A stretch of 9,059 bases of DNA from CALMEE01 sp041748315 (lineage in GTDB: Bacteria; Planctomycetota; Planctomycetia; Pirellulales; Pirellulaceae), in NCBI GenBank assembly GCA_041748315.1, contig JBGTDM010000014.1, forward strand, positions 1 through 9,059. Reading direction: 5' to 3'. The position numbers were made by a program, and so were the translations under genes. Numbering within the stretch: the first letter of the stretch is position 1; the number at the start of each line of letters is the position of its first letter. Below the pieces are notes generated by a model. That model was not told where the DNA came from. It did no database searches and worked only from the letters and a program-made list of their open reading frames with translations. Positions 1 to 5,031 of this stretch are shown in pieces.

Positions 1-13
1 CGAGAGGGGCCAT

Positions 14-66
14 CTGCCGCTGGGGACAGCGGCAGCTACAGTAGGTCGGCCTGTCCTCAGGCCGAC
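14..66. repeat. Two short perfect hairpins at the outer edge of the left inverted repeat
   Basis: Two perfect stem-loops lie next to each other. The first pairs CTGCCGCT (14-21) with AGCGGCAG (28-35) around a 6-base loop. The second pairs GTCGGCCTG (45-53) with CAGGCCGAC (58-66) around a 4-base loop. A 16-bp unit beginning TCCTCAGGCCGACACA (54-69) is then repeated with two changes at 70-85. Such stacked GC-rich palindromes are common between planctomycete genes. No terminator-type T-run follows either stem, so I call them repeat modules rather than terminators. Confidence 0.7.
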
Positions 67-181
67 ACATCCTCAAGCCGACACTTTGACCTGAACGCAC
101 CGTTGCCCACAACACTGACATTTGCCCAACAATCGAGCGATCGCCAACGCAAAAGTCATCGTTGTGAGAAATGCGGGCTAG
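51..181 (+). repeat. Left copy of the 131-bp inverted repeat
   Basis: This stretch matches the reverse complement of 8920-9050 at 129 of 131 positions with no gaps (base i pairs with base 9101-i). Mismatches are at 76 and 128. Identity stops sharply at 51 on the outer side and at 181 on the inner side. No direct target-site duplication is visible outside the two copies. An apparent short reading frame running through the repeat has no recognisable product, and I do not treat it as coding. The copy could be one member of a multicopy intergenic repeat or the end of a larger element; one window cannot decide. Confidence 0.9.
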
Positions 182-433
182 AGAGCCGAAATGCGAACAT
201 TGCCAGTGCAGATTTTTGTTTTGGAAAGATTCAGCCAAAGCACGCCCCAGAGAAGTACCTCCGAGAAAAAACGATCAAAAATGGTCGAAGAAAAAATGGG
301 AGAATTTATTCTCAGTGAGCATCTTCCCTGAAGGCTGGCGGCTTCACGCGAGCTCGATCGGACGGCTCGCTTGCCGCTTGCAACCCAACATCCTTGGCAG
401 GGAGTGCCTAAAGCGAACGCATTGTTGTCCGTC
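182..433. other. Intergenic stretch without a supported gene
   Basis: About 250 bp between the inverted repeat and repeat copy 1. Open frames on both strands here are short, overlap each other and continue into the neighbouring repeats, which argues against coding. A small palindrome GAGAA-TTTA-TTCTC lies at about 300-313. At 415-427 the minus strand reads GGACAACAATGCG, which resembles the left-arm start of the attC sites further right (GGATAACAATGCG at 970-982). It could be a relic of an attC arm, but no partner arm is seen. Confidence 0.5.
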
Positions 434-956
434 CCACCCCCCGGAATCCGATCCGGGCAAGCCATTGCCGAGACGACTCGGTTTCGCGGAAGGAGCCGCA
501 CGTTATTTTCGCTTGCGTCCCGTCTACCCTGAAGGGGCCCGACAAATCAGCCCAGGGCAAGGCGACGCGAGTTTTGCGAGCGTCGCCGCCGCCCTGGGAA
601 GCCTATCATAGCGGCGAATAAGCCCTGAAAGGGCGAGACAATTTACGTAGCGTATCATGGTGGCGAATAAAGGGTGCGACAATCCATGCATCGGTTTGTG
701 CCGCCCTTTCAGGGCTTGCGGACCCATTGCCACGACCACCCGGGGCGGCGCTGCGCTCTGCCCCGGGTTGATTTGTTTCGCCCCTGCAGGGCGACCCACC
801 GCGCCACTGAAGATCCCGAACGACACGGTCATCCTTTCCATCGCATTCTCCGCACTGGCGAATTCCGATGAATTTGTCCCGGCCCCTACGGGGCGATCCA
901 CCGCGCCCGCGAAGATACCGAACGACGCTGTCATGCTTCCCCGCGAACGCCATTCC
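434..956 (+). repeat. Half-kilobase direct repeat, copy 1
   Basis: The copy matches 3955 onward at an offset of 3521 bp, with a 1-bp indel near 670 and a compensating one near 782; it is about 96% identical over the first 350 bp by eye. It is built of palindromes. A two-step stem pairs CCCAGGGC (551-558) with GCCCTGGG (591-598) and, inside it, GGCGACGC (561-568) with GCGTCGCC (580-587). GCCCTGAAAGGGC (622-634) is inverted at 703-715. CCCGGGGC (739-746) pairs with GCCCCGGG (760-767). One 102-bp unit (780-881) is followed by a diverged second unit. Similarity is clear to about 931 and fades by about 956, where it meets a truncated attC arm. No coding capacity is supported. Confidence 0.85.
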
Positions 957-1584
957 CGCTCGGATTGCCCGCATTGTTATCCTCTTTTTCCCATGCAAAT
1001 GGTGTGACAAGGAATTCGGCGTCAGCCACCGTCACGCCTGTTCGTTCGACAATATCTCGCACCGTGAAATCGTTGAAGGACGGTTTGTGCCGCCGTATCT
1101 CACGAATGAAGGCAGGGTTCCGCGAAAGTGCTCTTGCTGCCGCACTTTTCGCGCGTTCGTAATTTGCGGTCCCGCAATTACGGGGTGTATTGAACCACTG
1201 GGTCGCGTACTCTTCTCCATATAATGTCGCCAGCCCCTCCTCGAGGTTGATTGCATGTTGCTGTCCCGTTGGTGACAACAGGTGAATGCATTCGTGGGCG
1301 AGTTGGTAACACGCTCGTGGTAAATCCGTCAAGCAATCCTCGGTCAACTGGATTACGATGTGTTTACAGTCTCCTGGATACCAAATCATAGGACGCGTGC
1401 CGGCAAACTCGATCCCCAAAATGGTATAAGACGGGTCTCTTGGGCCGAACTGCATTTCCGCGACACCAAGCATGTCACCCAATCGAGTGGCCAGCGTCCA
1501 GTTCCGATCGCCCTGGCCCTCGGCCGCGTAGGCGACAAACAGATCCGCCTCGATCTGAATGCGTGGAGACATGTTACGTTCCAT
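931..1584 (-). CDS. Putative zinc metallopeptidase-like protein, first cassette gene
   Basis: The 217-residue product has an HExxH zinc motif (H97-E98-C-I-H101) followed 14-15 residues later by an L-E-E-G-L-A segment (E115/E116). This matches the layout of gluzincin families such as the peptidase MA group, where the glutamate of E-G-L-A completes the zinc site. I see no signal peptide or membrane helix, so a cytoplasmic location is likely. The substrate is unknown, and small HExxH proteins of this kind are often toxin-system partners or inactive relatives. The second Met (codon at 1572, with GGAA just upstream) is an equally good start. The coding strand and position fit a gene cassette. The last 16 or so residues (from about D202) are encoded by the left arm of its attC and then by repeat copy 1, where the stop lies, so the C-terminus is probably not original. 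Confidence is high that it is a gene and moderate for function. Confidence 0.72.
   Translation of the reverse strand: MERNMSPRIQIEADLFVAYAAEGQGDRNWTLATRLGDMLGVAEMQFGPRDPSYTILGIEFAGTRPMIWYPGDCKHIVIQLTEDCLTDLPRACYQLAHECIHLLSPTGQQHAINLEEGLATLYGEEYATQWFNTPRNCGTANYERAKSAAARALSRNPAFIREIRRHKPSFNDFTVRDIVERTGVTVADAEFLVTPFAWEKEDNNAGNPSGNGVRGEA
957..982 (-). repeat. Truncated attC, left arm only (cassette 1)
   Basis: On the minus strand the segment begins GGATAACAATGCG and continues to CCGAGCGG, following the left-arm pattern of the complete sites downstream. Its R'' box GGATAAC (982-976) is the exact complement of the cassette 1 start GTTATCC (1595-1589). The right arm is missing: repeat copy 1 follows immediately. 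The arm is also read as the C-terminal codons of the metallopeptidase-like gene. Confidence 0.65.
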
Positions 1585-1588
1585 GACG

Positions 1589-1678
1589 GGATAACGTTAC
1601 GGTTAACGTGGCGGAGGCCAAAAAATATTGCTTCAAGTCGGACGTGGAACGCCGCTGTCGTTCAACCGGTTGTTCGTC
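1589..1678 (-). repeat. attC-like recombination site A (cassette 2)
   Basis: The minus-strand left arm starts with R'' GGACGAAC, then AACCGGTTGAACG and AGCGGCG. The right arm reads CGCCACGTTAACCG and ends with R' GTTATCC (1595-1589). The arms form an imperfect palindrome around a variable centre of about 30 bases. The 10 bases GCGGACGAAC at the left arm (1681-1672) are exactly complementary to GTTCGTCCGC at the start of the same cassette (2253-2244), which strongly supports cassette 2 as a former circular unit. It separates the EIIA-like gene from the metallopeptidase-like gene. Confidence 0.82.
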
Positions 1679-1685
1679 CGCATTC

Positions 1686-2237
1686 CTAGGCGGCCGAGTG
1701 ACCTGCCCAACGCAGTGAACGTGAAACACGTTCAAGTAGTCGGAGATGGTCCCTGGGGTGTGATTTTGGCGAAGCGATCATGATTATGGTGTGCACGGGT
1801 TGACCATCCAATGCGTTGAATGTGATGCCTTCTGGAGCGAACGCTATTGCGGTAAAGCAGTTATCGAGCCAATCAATCGGCGCATGTGGAATAGCGAATC
1901 CACGTCCAATACCGGTTGACCCCAATTCCTCGCGTTTAAGCACGGCCTTCACGAAATCGGTTGTTTGACTTGCCGTCCAATTCAGTTCGTCCGCAATCGC
2001 CTGCGATAGCTGGCAGATTGCGTCGTCGCGATTCGTCACATCAAGTTGAGAGACCCGAAGATCTGGCACAAAGGAATGGTGGCGAGTTACTTCGATGAGT
2101 GCGGCCACCCAGAGGAATGACCCACACGCAGGGCACACAGAGTCGCCAGGCGGTCTCGATACATTCACGATCGATTGAGCGCCGCAGATCTCACATTGGA
2201 CCGGGAAGCCGTCATCGGTTGCTGTAGAGGTCATCAT
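1686..2237 (-). CDS. Zinc-ribbon plus PTS EIIA-like (PtsN-type) protein, C-terminally short
   Basis: The 183-residue product has two parts. Residues 15-38 carry two CxxC knuckles (C15, C18, C35, C38) typical of a small zinc ribbon. Residues about 60-178 resemble the fructose/mannitol-type PTS EIIA domain, also found in the nitrogen-PTS protein PtsN. They include S-T-G-I-G-R-G-F-A-I-P-H with the phosphorylatable histidine at H118, and a later H-L-R-L-L-E-R helix. EIIA domains accept phosphate from HPr; without a matching EIIB/EIIC the role is usually regulatory. The protein stops directly after the helix around L175, so the last helix usual in this family appears to be missing. The stop (1686-1688) is only 8 bases from the attC R'' box, as if the gene was clipped when the cassette formed. 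The start is 15 bases from the cassette boundary; the second Met is an alternative. Domain assignment is fairly sure and activity uncertain. Confidence 0.85.
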   Translation of the reverse strand: MMTSTATDDGFPVQCEICGAQSIVNVSRPPGDSVCPACGSFLWVAALIEVTRHHSFVPDLRVSQLDVTNRDDAICQLSQAIADELNWTASQTTDFVKAVLKREELGSTGIGRGFAIPHAPIDWLDNCFTAIAFAPEGITFNALDGQPVHTIIMIASPKSHPRDHLRLLERVSRSLRWAGHSAA

Positions 2238-2246
2238 AGTTTTGCG

Positions 2247-2338
2247 GACGAACGACCAGGATCACCGGGCCGCCGAAGATACACTTTCTAATGGCAAGCC
2301 GCGCGGTCGGCGGCTCCCGCGCATCACTTTGTGCAGCC
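2247..2338 (-). repeat. attC-like recombination site B (cassette 3)
   Basis: The left arm on the minus strand begins GGCTGCAC and contains GCGCGGGAGCCGCCG. The right arm is CGGCGGCCCGGTGATCC and ends in R' GTTCGTC (2253-2247). The GC-rich inner stems pair well. R'' against the cassette 3 start (GTAATGCC at 2935-2928) matches at only 5 of 8 positions, the weakest in the array. It may have drifted, or the cassette start may have been replaced. Confidence 0.72.
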
Positions 2339-2345
2339 TTCAATT

Positions 2346-2918
2346 TCATTGAGGCACGAATGCATCATCGTTCTTGGCAATGTACATCCTGAGATCACTG
2401 CGAACGCGTATCCGCCATTTTACGAAACAATGTTCGACAAAATCACAACGTTCATACACGGTTTGTTTAACCCGATCCAGGTCTGCTCTGTTCGGAACAG
2501 TGCCAGATATCTCGACGTACACAATTTTTCTGTGTGTCGTTGAAAACGACAGATTGGCAAACGCTGAATCTTCCGAAAAAACTGCATGAAGTTGGTTGCG
2601 AGCGTCACGGGCTTTAGATTTTGTTTCCACAAGAGAACGCAAGTCAAAACTGATGTACATTGGAAAGGCAAAGGCTAGGCAAACCAGAATGGAAAAGAGA
2701 ACAAAAAAGGTAAGCCGAAGTTTAGGAAAGGGTGTCTCGCGTATGGCACTAGCGATCAGTACAACGATCAGCAAAGCGACCACAGCGTAAGTGGTTCCGA
2801 CACCCGTGTTTATGAGGTAGTTGCCGCGAGAAAATGCGGAAATTACGAAAGCGATAGATGCCAATCCTAGGAGCTGGGACAACAGCGAGAATCGTAGACG
2901 TTGTTTTTTGGGCTTCAT
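2346..2918 (-). CDS. Membrane protein with three helices and a BON-like C-terminal domain
   Basis: The 190-residue product has a basic N-terminus (K-P-K-K-Q-R-L-R) and three hydrophobic segments at about residues 13-29, 41-59 and 67-88. A soluble tail of about 100 residues follows. Residues 130-172 run I-V-Y-V-E-I-S-G-T-V, a helix (A-D-L-D-R-V-K-Q-T-V) and a strand-rich end. This strand-helix-strand pattern with an S-G-T-V turn recalls BON domains, which bind membranes or ligands, but the similarity is by eye only. The tail has two cysteines (C158, C164), which could pair if it faces outward. The ATG lies 16 bases from the cassette boundary with no clear ribosome site. The stop is 8 bases from attC B. 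It is a typical one-gene cassette of unknown function. Confidence 0.75.
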   Translation of the reverse strand: MKPKKQRLRFSLLSQLLGLASIAFVISAFSRGNYLINTGVGTTYAVVALLIVVLIASAIRETPFPKLRLTFFVLFSILVCLAFAFPMYISFDLRSLVETKSKARDARNQLHAVFSEDSAFANLSFSTTHRKIVYVEISGTVPNRADLDRVKQTVYERCDFVEHCFVKWRIRVRSDLRMYIAKNDDAFVPQ

Positions 2919-2927
2919 GATTTCGAT

Positions 2928-3020
2928 GGCATTACGACAGCGGTAACCGGGCCGCCGCCAAAAAACTATGATTTCAAAACCCGCGTGATCGGCGGCTCCG
3001 TGTGAATCGCGTGGTTATCC
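2928..3020 (-). repeat. attC-like recombination site C (cassette 4)
   Basis: The minus-strand left arm reads GGATAACCACGCGATTC, then CACGGAGCCGCCG. The right arm reads GGCGGCGGCCCGGTTACCG and ends in R' GTAATGCC (2935-2928). R'' CGGATAAC (3021-3014) is the exact complement of the cassette 4 start GTTATCCG (3452-3445). The TAG stop of the upstream gene (3022-3024) touches the R'' flank, so gene and attC are fused with no spacer. Confidence 0.8.
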
Positions 3021-3021
3021 G

Positions 3022-3414
3022 CTAATCGGTGTCAGAAGCGACGAGGTCATCAGTATCTTCACGCTGTGCACTGTTCTGCTGCCCAGAAGAAGCAAACACA
3101 TTGCGCAACACCCAGTCGCCACCAACAATCAAGTATAGGCCTGCTATAAGGTATGGTACACCGCCAGCGGCCCAGCCTGCAGAGTGTGGATCGATCAGCA
3201 CTGCATACCCAACGTCCGAATACGCCCGAGCCAGAAGCAATCCGTAAATCACACCACCGACCATAGCACCAACGCCGTCAACGACAAGCATGACCCCAAG
3301 CAAGCGCAACCCCAGCTGTGCAAACGGTAACAGTGGGAGCGTATCAACGTCGGGTGTAGGCTCGCCCGCAGGCATCCCATTTCGCGTCGGTGGTTGATAG
3401 GGTGAGTCGCTCAA
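3022..3414 (-). CDS. Small two-helix membrane protein of unknown function
   Basis: The 130-residue product starts M-S-D-S-P-Y-Q-P-P, a proline-rich opening seen on many short planctomycete membrane proteins. It has two likely transmembrane segments at about residues 33-60 (glycine- and valine-rich) and 84-104 (ending V-G-G-D-W-V-L). The tail is acidic (D-T-D-D-L, then D-T-D at the end). The start codon is TTG (3414-3412). No ATG fits upstream before the cassette boundary at 3451, and an internal Met at residue 14 would lose the characteristic opening. It is the only gene of cassette 4. I know of no function for this family; the two helices with short loops suggest an integral inner-membrane protein. 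Confidence 0.72.
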   Translation of the reverse strand: MSDSPYQPPTRNGMPAGEPTPDVDTLPLLPFAQLGLRLLGVMLVVDGVGAMVGGVIYGLLLARAYSDVGYAVLIDPHSAGWAAGGVPYLIAGLYLIVGGDWVLRNVFASSGQQNSAQREDTDDLVASDTD

Positions 3415-3445
3415 AATTGTGTTGATCGTAGGTATTTTCAGGTTC

Positions 3446-3537
3446 GGATAACGTTAGCGATCACCGAGTCGCCGTCACAAATTATTGATTTGAAAATTCG
3501 CGTGGCGGGCGACTTCGGTCGATCGCTTGGTGATGCC
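3446..3537 (-). repeat. attC-like recombination site D (cassette 5)
   Basis: This is the best palindrome in the array. The left arm GGCATCACCAAGCGATCG is followed by ACCGAAGTCGCC. It pairs with the right arm GGCGACTCGGTGATCG, which is followed by CTAACGTTATCC, leaving a few unpaired bases as in known attC sites. R'' GGCATCAC (3537-3530) matches the complement of the cassette 5 start (GTTATGCC, 3766-3759) at 7 of 8 positions. The variable centre contains an AT-rich stretch. Confidence 0.83.
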
Positions 3538-3618
3538 ATTGGATTCGCATGAAAATGTTCCATCAATTGACGGCTCGACCTGCGCCGCACCGGCGCGCAC
3601 TCCGTTCCCGTCGGTGAC

Positions 3619-3647
3619 ATTATCCATCGGAATTCAACACGAATCAA
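3619..3647 (-). promoter_or_regulatory. Predicted sigma70-type promoter inside cassette 5
   Basis: On the minus strand TTGATT (3647-3642) is followed after exactly 17 bases by GATAAT (3624-3619). This is four of six matches to the -35 consensus and five of six to the -10, at ideal spacing. It would start transcription near 3612, about 200 bases upstream of the two-helix membrane gene, and read on through the other cassettes. No other strong promoter was noticed between the cassettes. Confidence 0.4.
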
Positions 3648-3679
3648 GTCAGCAATCCGATATTTTTCCTCCGCGCGAC

Positions 3680-3708
3680 ATTCGTATCGATTCGTATCAT
3701 TCGTGGTT
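3680..3708 (+). repeat. Short ATTCGTATC-type tandem repeat
   Basis: Three imperfect copies follow one another: ATTCGTATCG (3680-3689), ATTCGTATC (3690-3698) and ATTCGTGGTT (3699-3708). The motif resembles a scattered ATTCGTGT/ATTCGTGG repeat that I recall from planctomycete and verrucomicrobial intergenic DNA; that recollection is unverified here. Confidence 0.5.
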
Positions 3709-3758
3709 GAAATTCGGTTGTGTCGTCCGCGCACCAATCGTCCGCGCAAGTCATGCCA

Positions 3759-3853
3759 GGCATAACGACGATGTTGACCGGGCGGTGTCGAGTCAACGTG
3801 ACCATTTTCGAGGACCGTCACCGCCGCTGCCGTCCAACATTTTGTTGTTTTGC
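3759..3853 (-). repeat. attC-like recombination site E (cassette 6)
   Basis: The minus-strand left arm begins GCAAAACAACAAAATGTTGG and continues with ACGGCAGCGGCGGTG. The right arm CACCGCCCGGTCAACATCG is followed by TCGTTATGCC, ending in R' GTTATGCC (3766-3759). The arms pair with a few extrahelical bases. Its R'' box (GCAAAAC, 3853-3847) should match the start of cassette 6, but that start is lost beyond the junction with repeat copy 2. Confidence 0.72.
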
Positions 3854-3954
3854 TGGCACGCCAGCCACAAGTTCGCCGCCCGACGACCGTCGCCTAGCCA
3901 GTTGACGGTCACCCTATCACACCACGGCAGTGGTGGAAAGCATTTTTACCCATT
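3854..3954 (-). other. Remnant of truncated cassette 6
   Basis: About 100 bases between attC E and repeat copy 2. No reading frame of useful length is contained in it. A short palindrome CCACTGCCGTGG lies near 3921-3932. The rest of the cassette body and its start are missing at the junction near 3955. Confidence 0.5.
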
Positions 3955-4531
3955 CCACCCCCCGGAATCCGATCCGGGCAAGCCATTGCCGAGACGACTT
4001 GGTTTCGCGGAAGGAGCCGCACGTTATTTTCGCTTGCGTCGCCACTGCCCTGAAGGGGCCCGACAAATCAGCCCAGGGCAAGGCGACGCGAGTGTTGCGA
4101 GCGTCGCCGCCGCCCTGGGAAGCCTATCATAGCGGCGAATAAGCCCTGAAAGGGCGAGACAATTTACGTAGCGTATCATGGTGGCGAATAAGGGCGCGAC
4201 AATCCATGCATCGGTTTGTGCCGCCCTTTCAGGGCTTGCGGACCCATTGCCACGACCACCCGGGGCGGCGCTGCGCTCTGCCCCGGGCTAATTTGTTTCG
4301 GCCCCTTCGGGGCGACCCACCGCGCCACTGAAGATCCCGAACGACACGGTCATCCTTTCCATCGCATTCTCCGCACTGGCGAATTCCGATAAATTTGTCC
4401 CGGCACCCACGGGGCGATCCACCGCGCCACCGAAGATCCCGAACGACACGGTCATCCTTTCCATCGCATTCCCCGCACCGGCGAATTCCGATAAAATTGT
4501 CCCGGCCCCTTCGGGGCGATCCACCGCGCCA
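3955..4531 (+). repeat. Half-kilobase direct repeat, copy 2
   Basis: Second copy of the element at 434-956, in the same orientation, beginning CCACCCCCCGGAATCC. The hairpin modules are conserved (for example the CCCAGGGC/GCCCTGGG stem at 4072-4119). It is longer at its right end because it holds two full 102-bp units and part of a third, then ends abruptly at a decayed coding fragment. Its left end meets truncated cassette 6. Open frames across it on both strands are a by-product of the GC-rich repeat and have no recognisable domains. Confidence 0.85.
4301..4531 (+). repeat. 102-bp tandem repeat (2.3 units)
   Basis: Units start at 4301, 4403 and 4505 (27 bases of the third). Each opens with a GCCCC-type palindrome such as GCCCCTTCGGGGCG and continues with CACGGTCATCCTTTCC and GCGAATTCCGATAAA. 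The first two units differ at only a handful of positions. Because 102 is a multiple of 3, a minus-strand frame stays open with a 34-residue period, but this looks incidental. Copy 1 has one matching unit (780-881) plus a diverged one. Confidence 0.85.
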
Positions 4532-4868
4532 TTCAACTTCATCACGATCTTTCTCGTCCGGTGAATGTGATGATTTACTTTGCCGAACCGATTCAGCCTT
4601 GAGTGATACTTGCTCGATTCCAGACCGGCTCAAGCGCATTAATCAAAGCTTCCACGAGCAAACATGCCAACTCCCGAACCAGGCCGAACAGCGCCCTTTC
4701 GAACGCCAGGAAGGCGACTCCGCTTACTGGTTTCTCCAAAAAGACGAGGAACGCGTCGACACACATGGGCCGCAACGTCGCCCAAACTTGATCAATAATG
4801 CGCACTGCGATTCTCTTTCGTATGGCCGCCGTTGCATTCGCAAGGCCGAAACCCGTACCATATACCAT
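4532..4868 (-). pseudogene. Decayed N-terminal fragment, possibly an IS transposase
   Basis: The first frame (4868-4593, 91 codons) gives an alpha-helical sequence. It includes A-F-L-V-F-L-E-K-P, F-E-R-A-L-F-G-L-V-R-E-L-A and V-E-A-L-I-N-A-L-E-P. This reminds me of the N-terminal helices of a planctomycete transposase group of ISKra4-like type; that is recollection, not a search. After the residue run ending A-L-E-P, the more family-like continuation (E-Q-V-S-L-K-A-E-S, then R-Q-S-K-S-S-H-S) lies in another frame, suggesting a frameshift near 4615-4640. That frame runs directly into repeat copy 2, so the catalytic part is absent. No inverted terminal repeat was found. It could equally be a decayed gene of another family. 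Confidence 0.42.
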
Positions 4869-4885
4869 AGTTCATCGAGGCCTCT

Positions 4886-4913
4886 TTGCCATGCGGGTTT
4901 AAGGCTCTATAAC
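4886..4913 (+). promoter_or_regulatory. Possible promoter for the PLP-enzyme gene
   Basis: TTGCCA (4886-4891) and TATAAC (4908-4913) are separated by 16 bases, giving a reasonable sigma70-like match about 115 bases upstream of the chosen ATG. It lies in a roughly 160-base gap with no other gene. It overlaps the region just upstream of the decayed minus-strand fragment, so its true role is uncertain. Confidence 0.3.
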
Positions 4914-5031
4914 TTTAAGCTCGCCAAGGACGCCTTTTTTTCAAATACCCGTTCCAAACCGCTCGACAAACGCTGGATTCTTGGGACTCAGGGAGATCAA
5001 ACCCCTTGTACTTTTTGAGGTTGGACGACAA

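Larger units (their letters stand above)
3452..3765 (-). other. Gene-poor cassette 5 (314 bp)
   Basis: Bounded by attC E on its start side and ending in attC D, this cassette has no convincing gene. A 127-codon open frame on the minus strand covers it but begins inside attC E, runs through attC D and has no recognisable domain. A 39-codon frame (about 3763-3644) starts 2 bases inside the cassette, which is a plausible but unsupported start. The cassette holds a promoter-like pair, a TCGTCCGCGCA direct repeat (3723-3733 and 3738-3748) and an ATTCGTATC-type repeat. Promoter-bearing gene-less cassettes are known in integrons. Confidence 0.6.
957..3853 (-). mobile_element. Integron-type gene cassette array without integrase (CALIN)
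   Basis: Five complete attC-like sites of 90-95 bp and one truncated site are spaced 314-682 bp apart. Between them lie single short genes, all transcribed on the minus strand. Inferred cassette limits, from the G|TT cut in each R' box, are: cassette 1, 1594 down to about 957 (broken); cassette 2, 1595-2252; cassette 3, 2253-2934; cassette 4, 2935-3451; cassette 5, 3452-3765; cassette 6, 3766 to about 3954 (broken). The start of most cassettes is complementary to the R'' box of that cassette's own attC, as expected if each was once a circle. There is no tyrosine recombinase or attI site here. Integron integrases are known from planctomycetes including Rhodopirellula, so the array could have been fed in trans or cut off from its platform. 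Confidence 0.82.

Noticed and set aside
103..318. A short plus-strand frame through the left inverted repeat
   Set aside because: It lies mostly in repeat sequence, has no recognisable domain and no clear ribosome site.
415..427. A possible further attC arm left of repeat copy 1 (minus-strand GGACAACAATGCG)
   Set aside because: Only about 13 bases fit the arm pattern and no partner arm or cassette gene is present, so it is mentioned but not called.
551..598. Strong two-step hairpin considered as a transcription terminator
   Set aside because: No T-run follows it on either strand and the same hairpin recurs in copy 2, fitting a repeat module instead.
434..956. Repeat copies considered as CRISPR arrays
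   Set aside because: Units are 102 bp and nearly identical throughout, with no alternation of short repeats and unique spacers and no cas genes.
524..1010. Overlapping open frames on both strands within repeat copy 1
   Set aside because: They follow the GC-rich hairpin repeat and recur at copy 2 with changes that do not preserve the protein.
3438..3821. A 127-codon minus-strand open frame over cassette 5
   Set aside because: It starts inside attC E, runs through attC D, has no recognisable domain and its arginine-rich composition looks like a by-product of structured DNA.
4229..4639. Minus-strand frames with a 34-residue periodic sequence
   Set aside because: The period is simply the 102-bp tandem repeat, which is divisible by three; there is no start context and frames are open on several strands at once.
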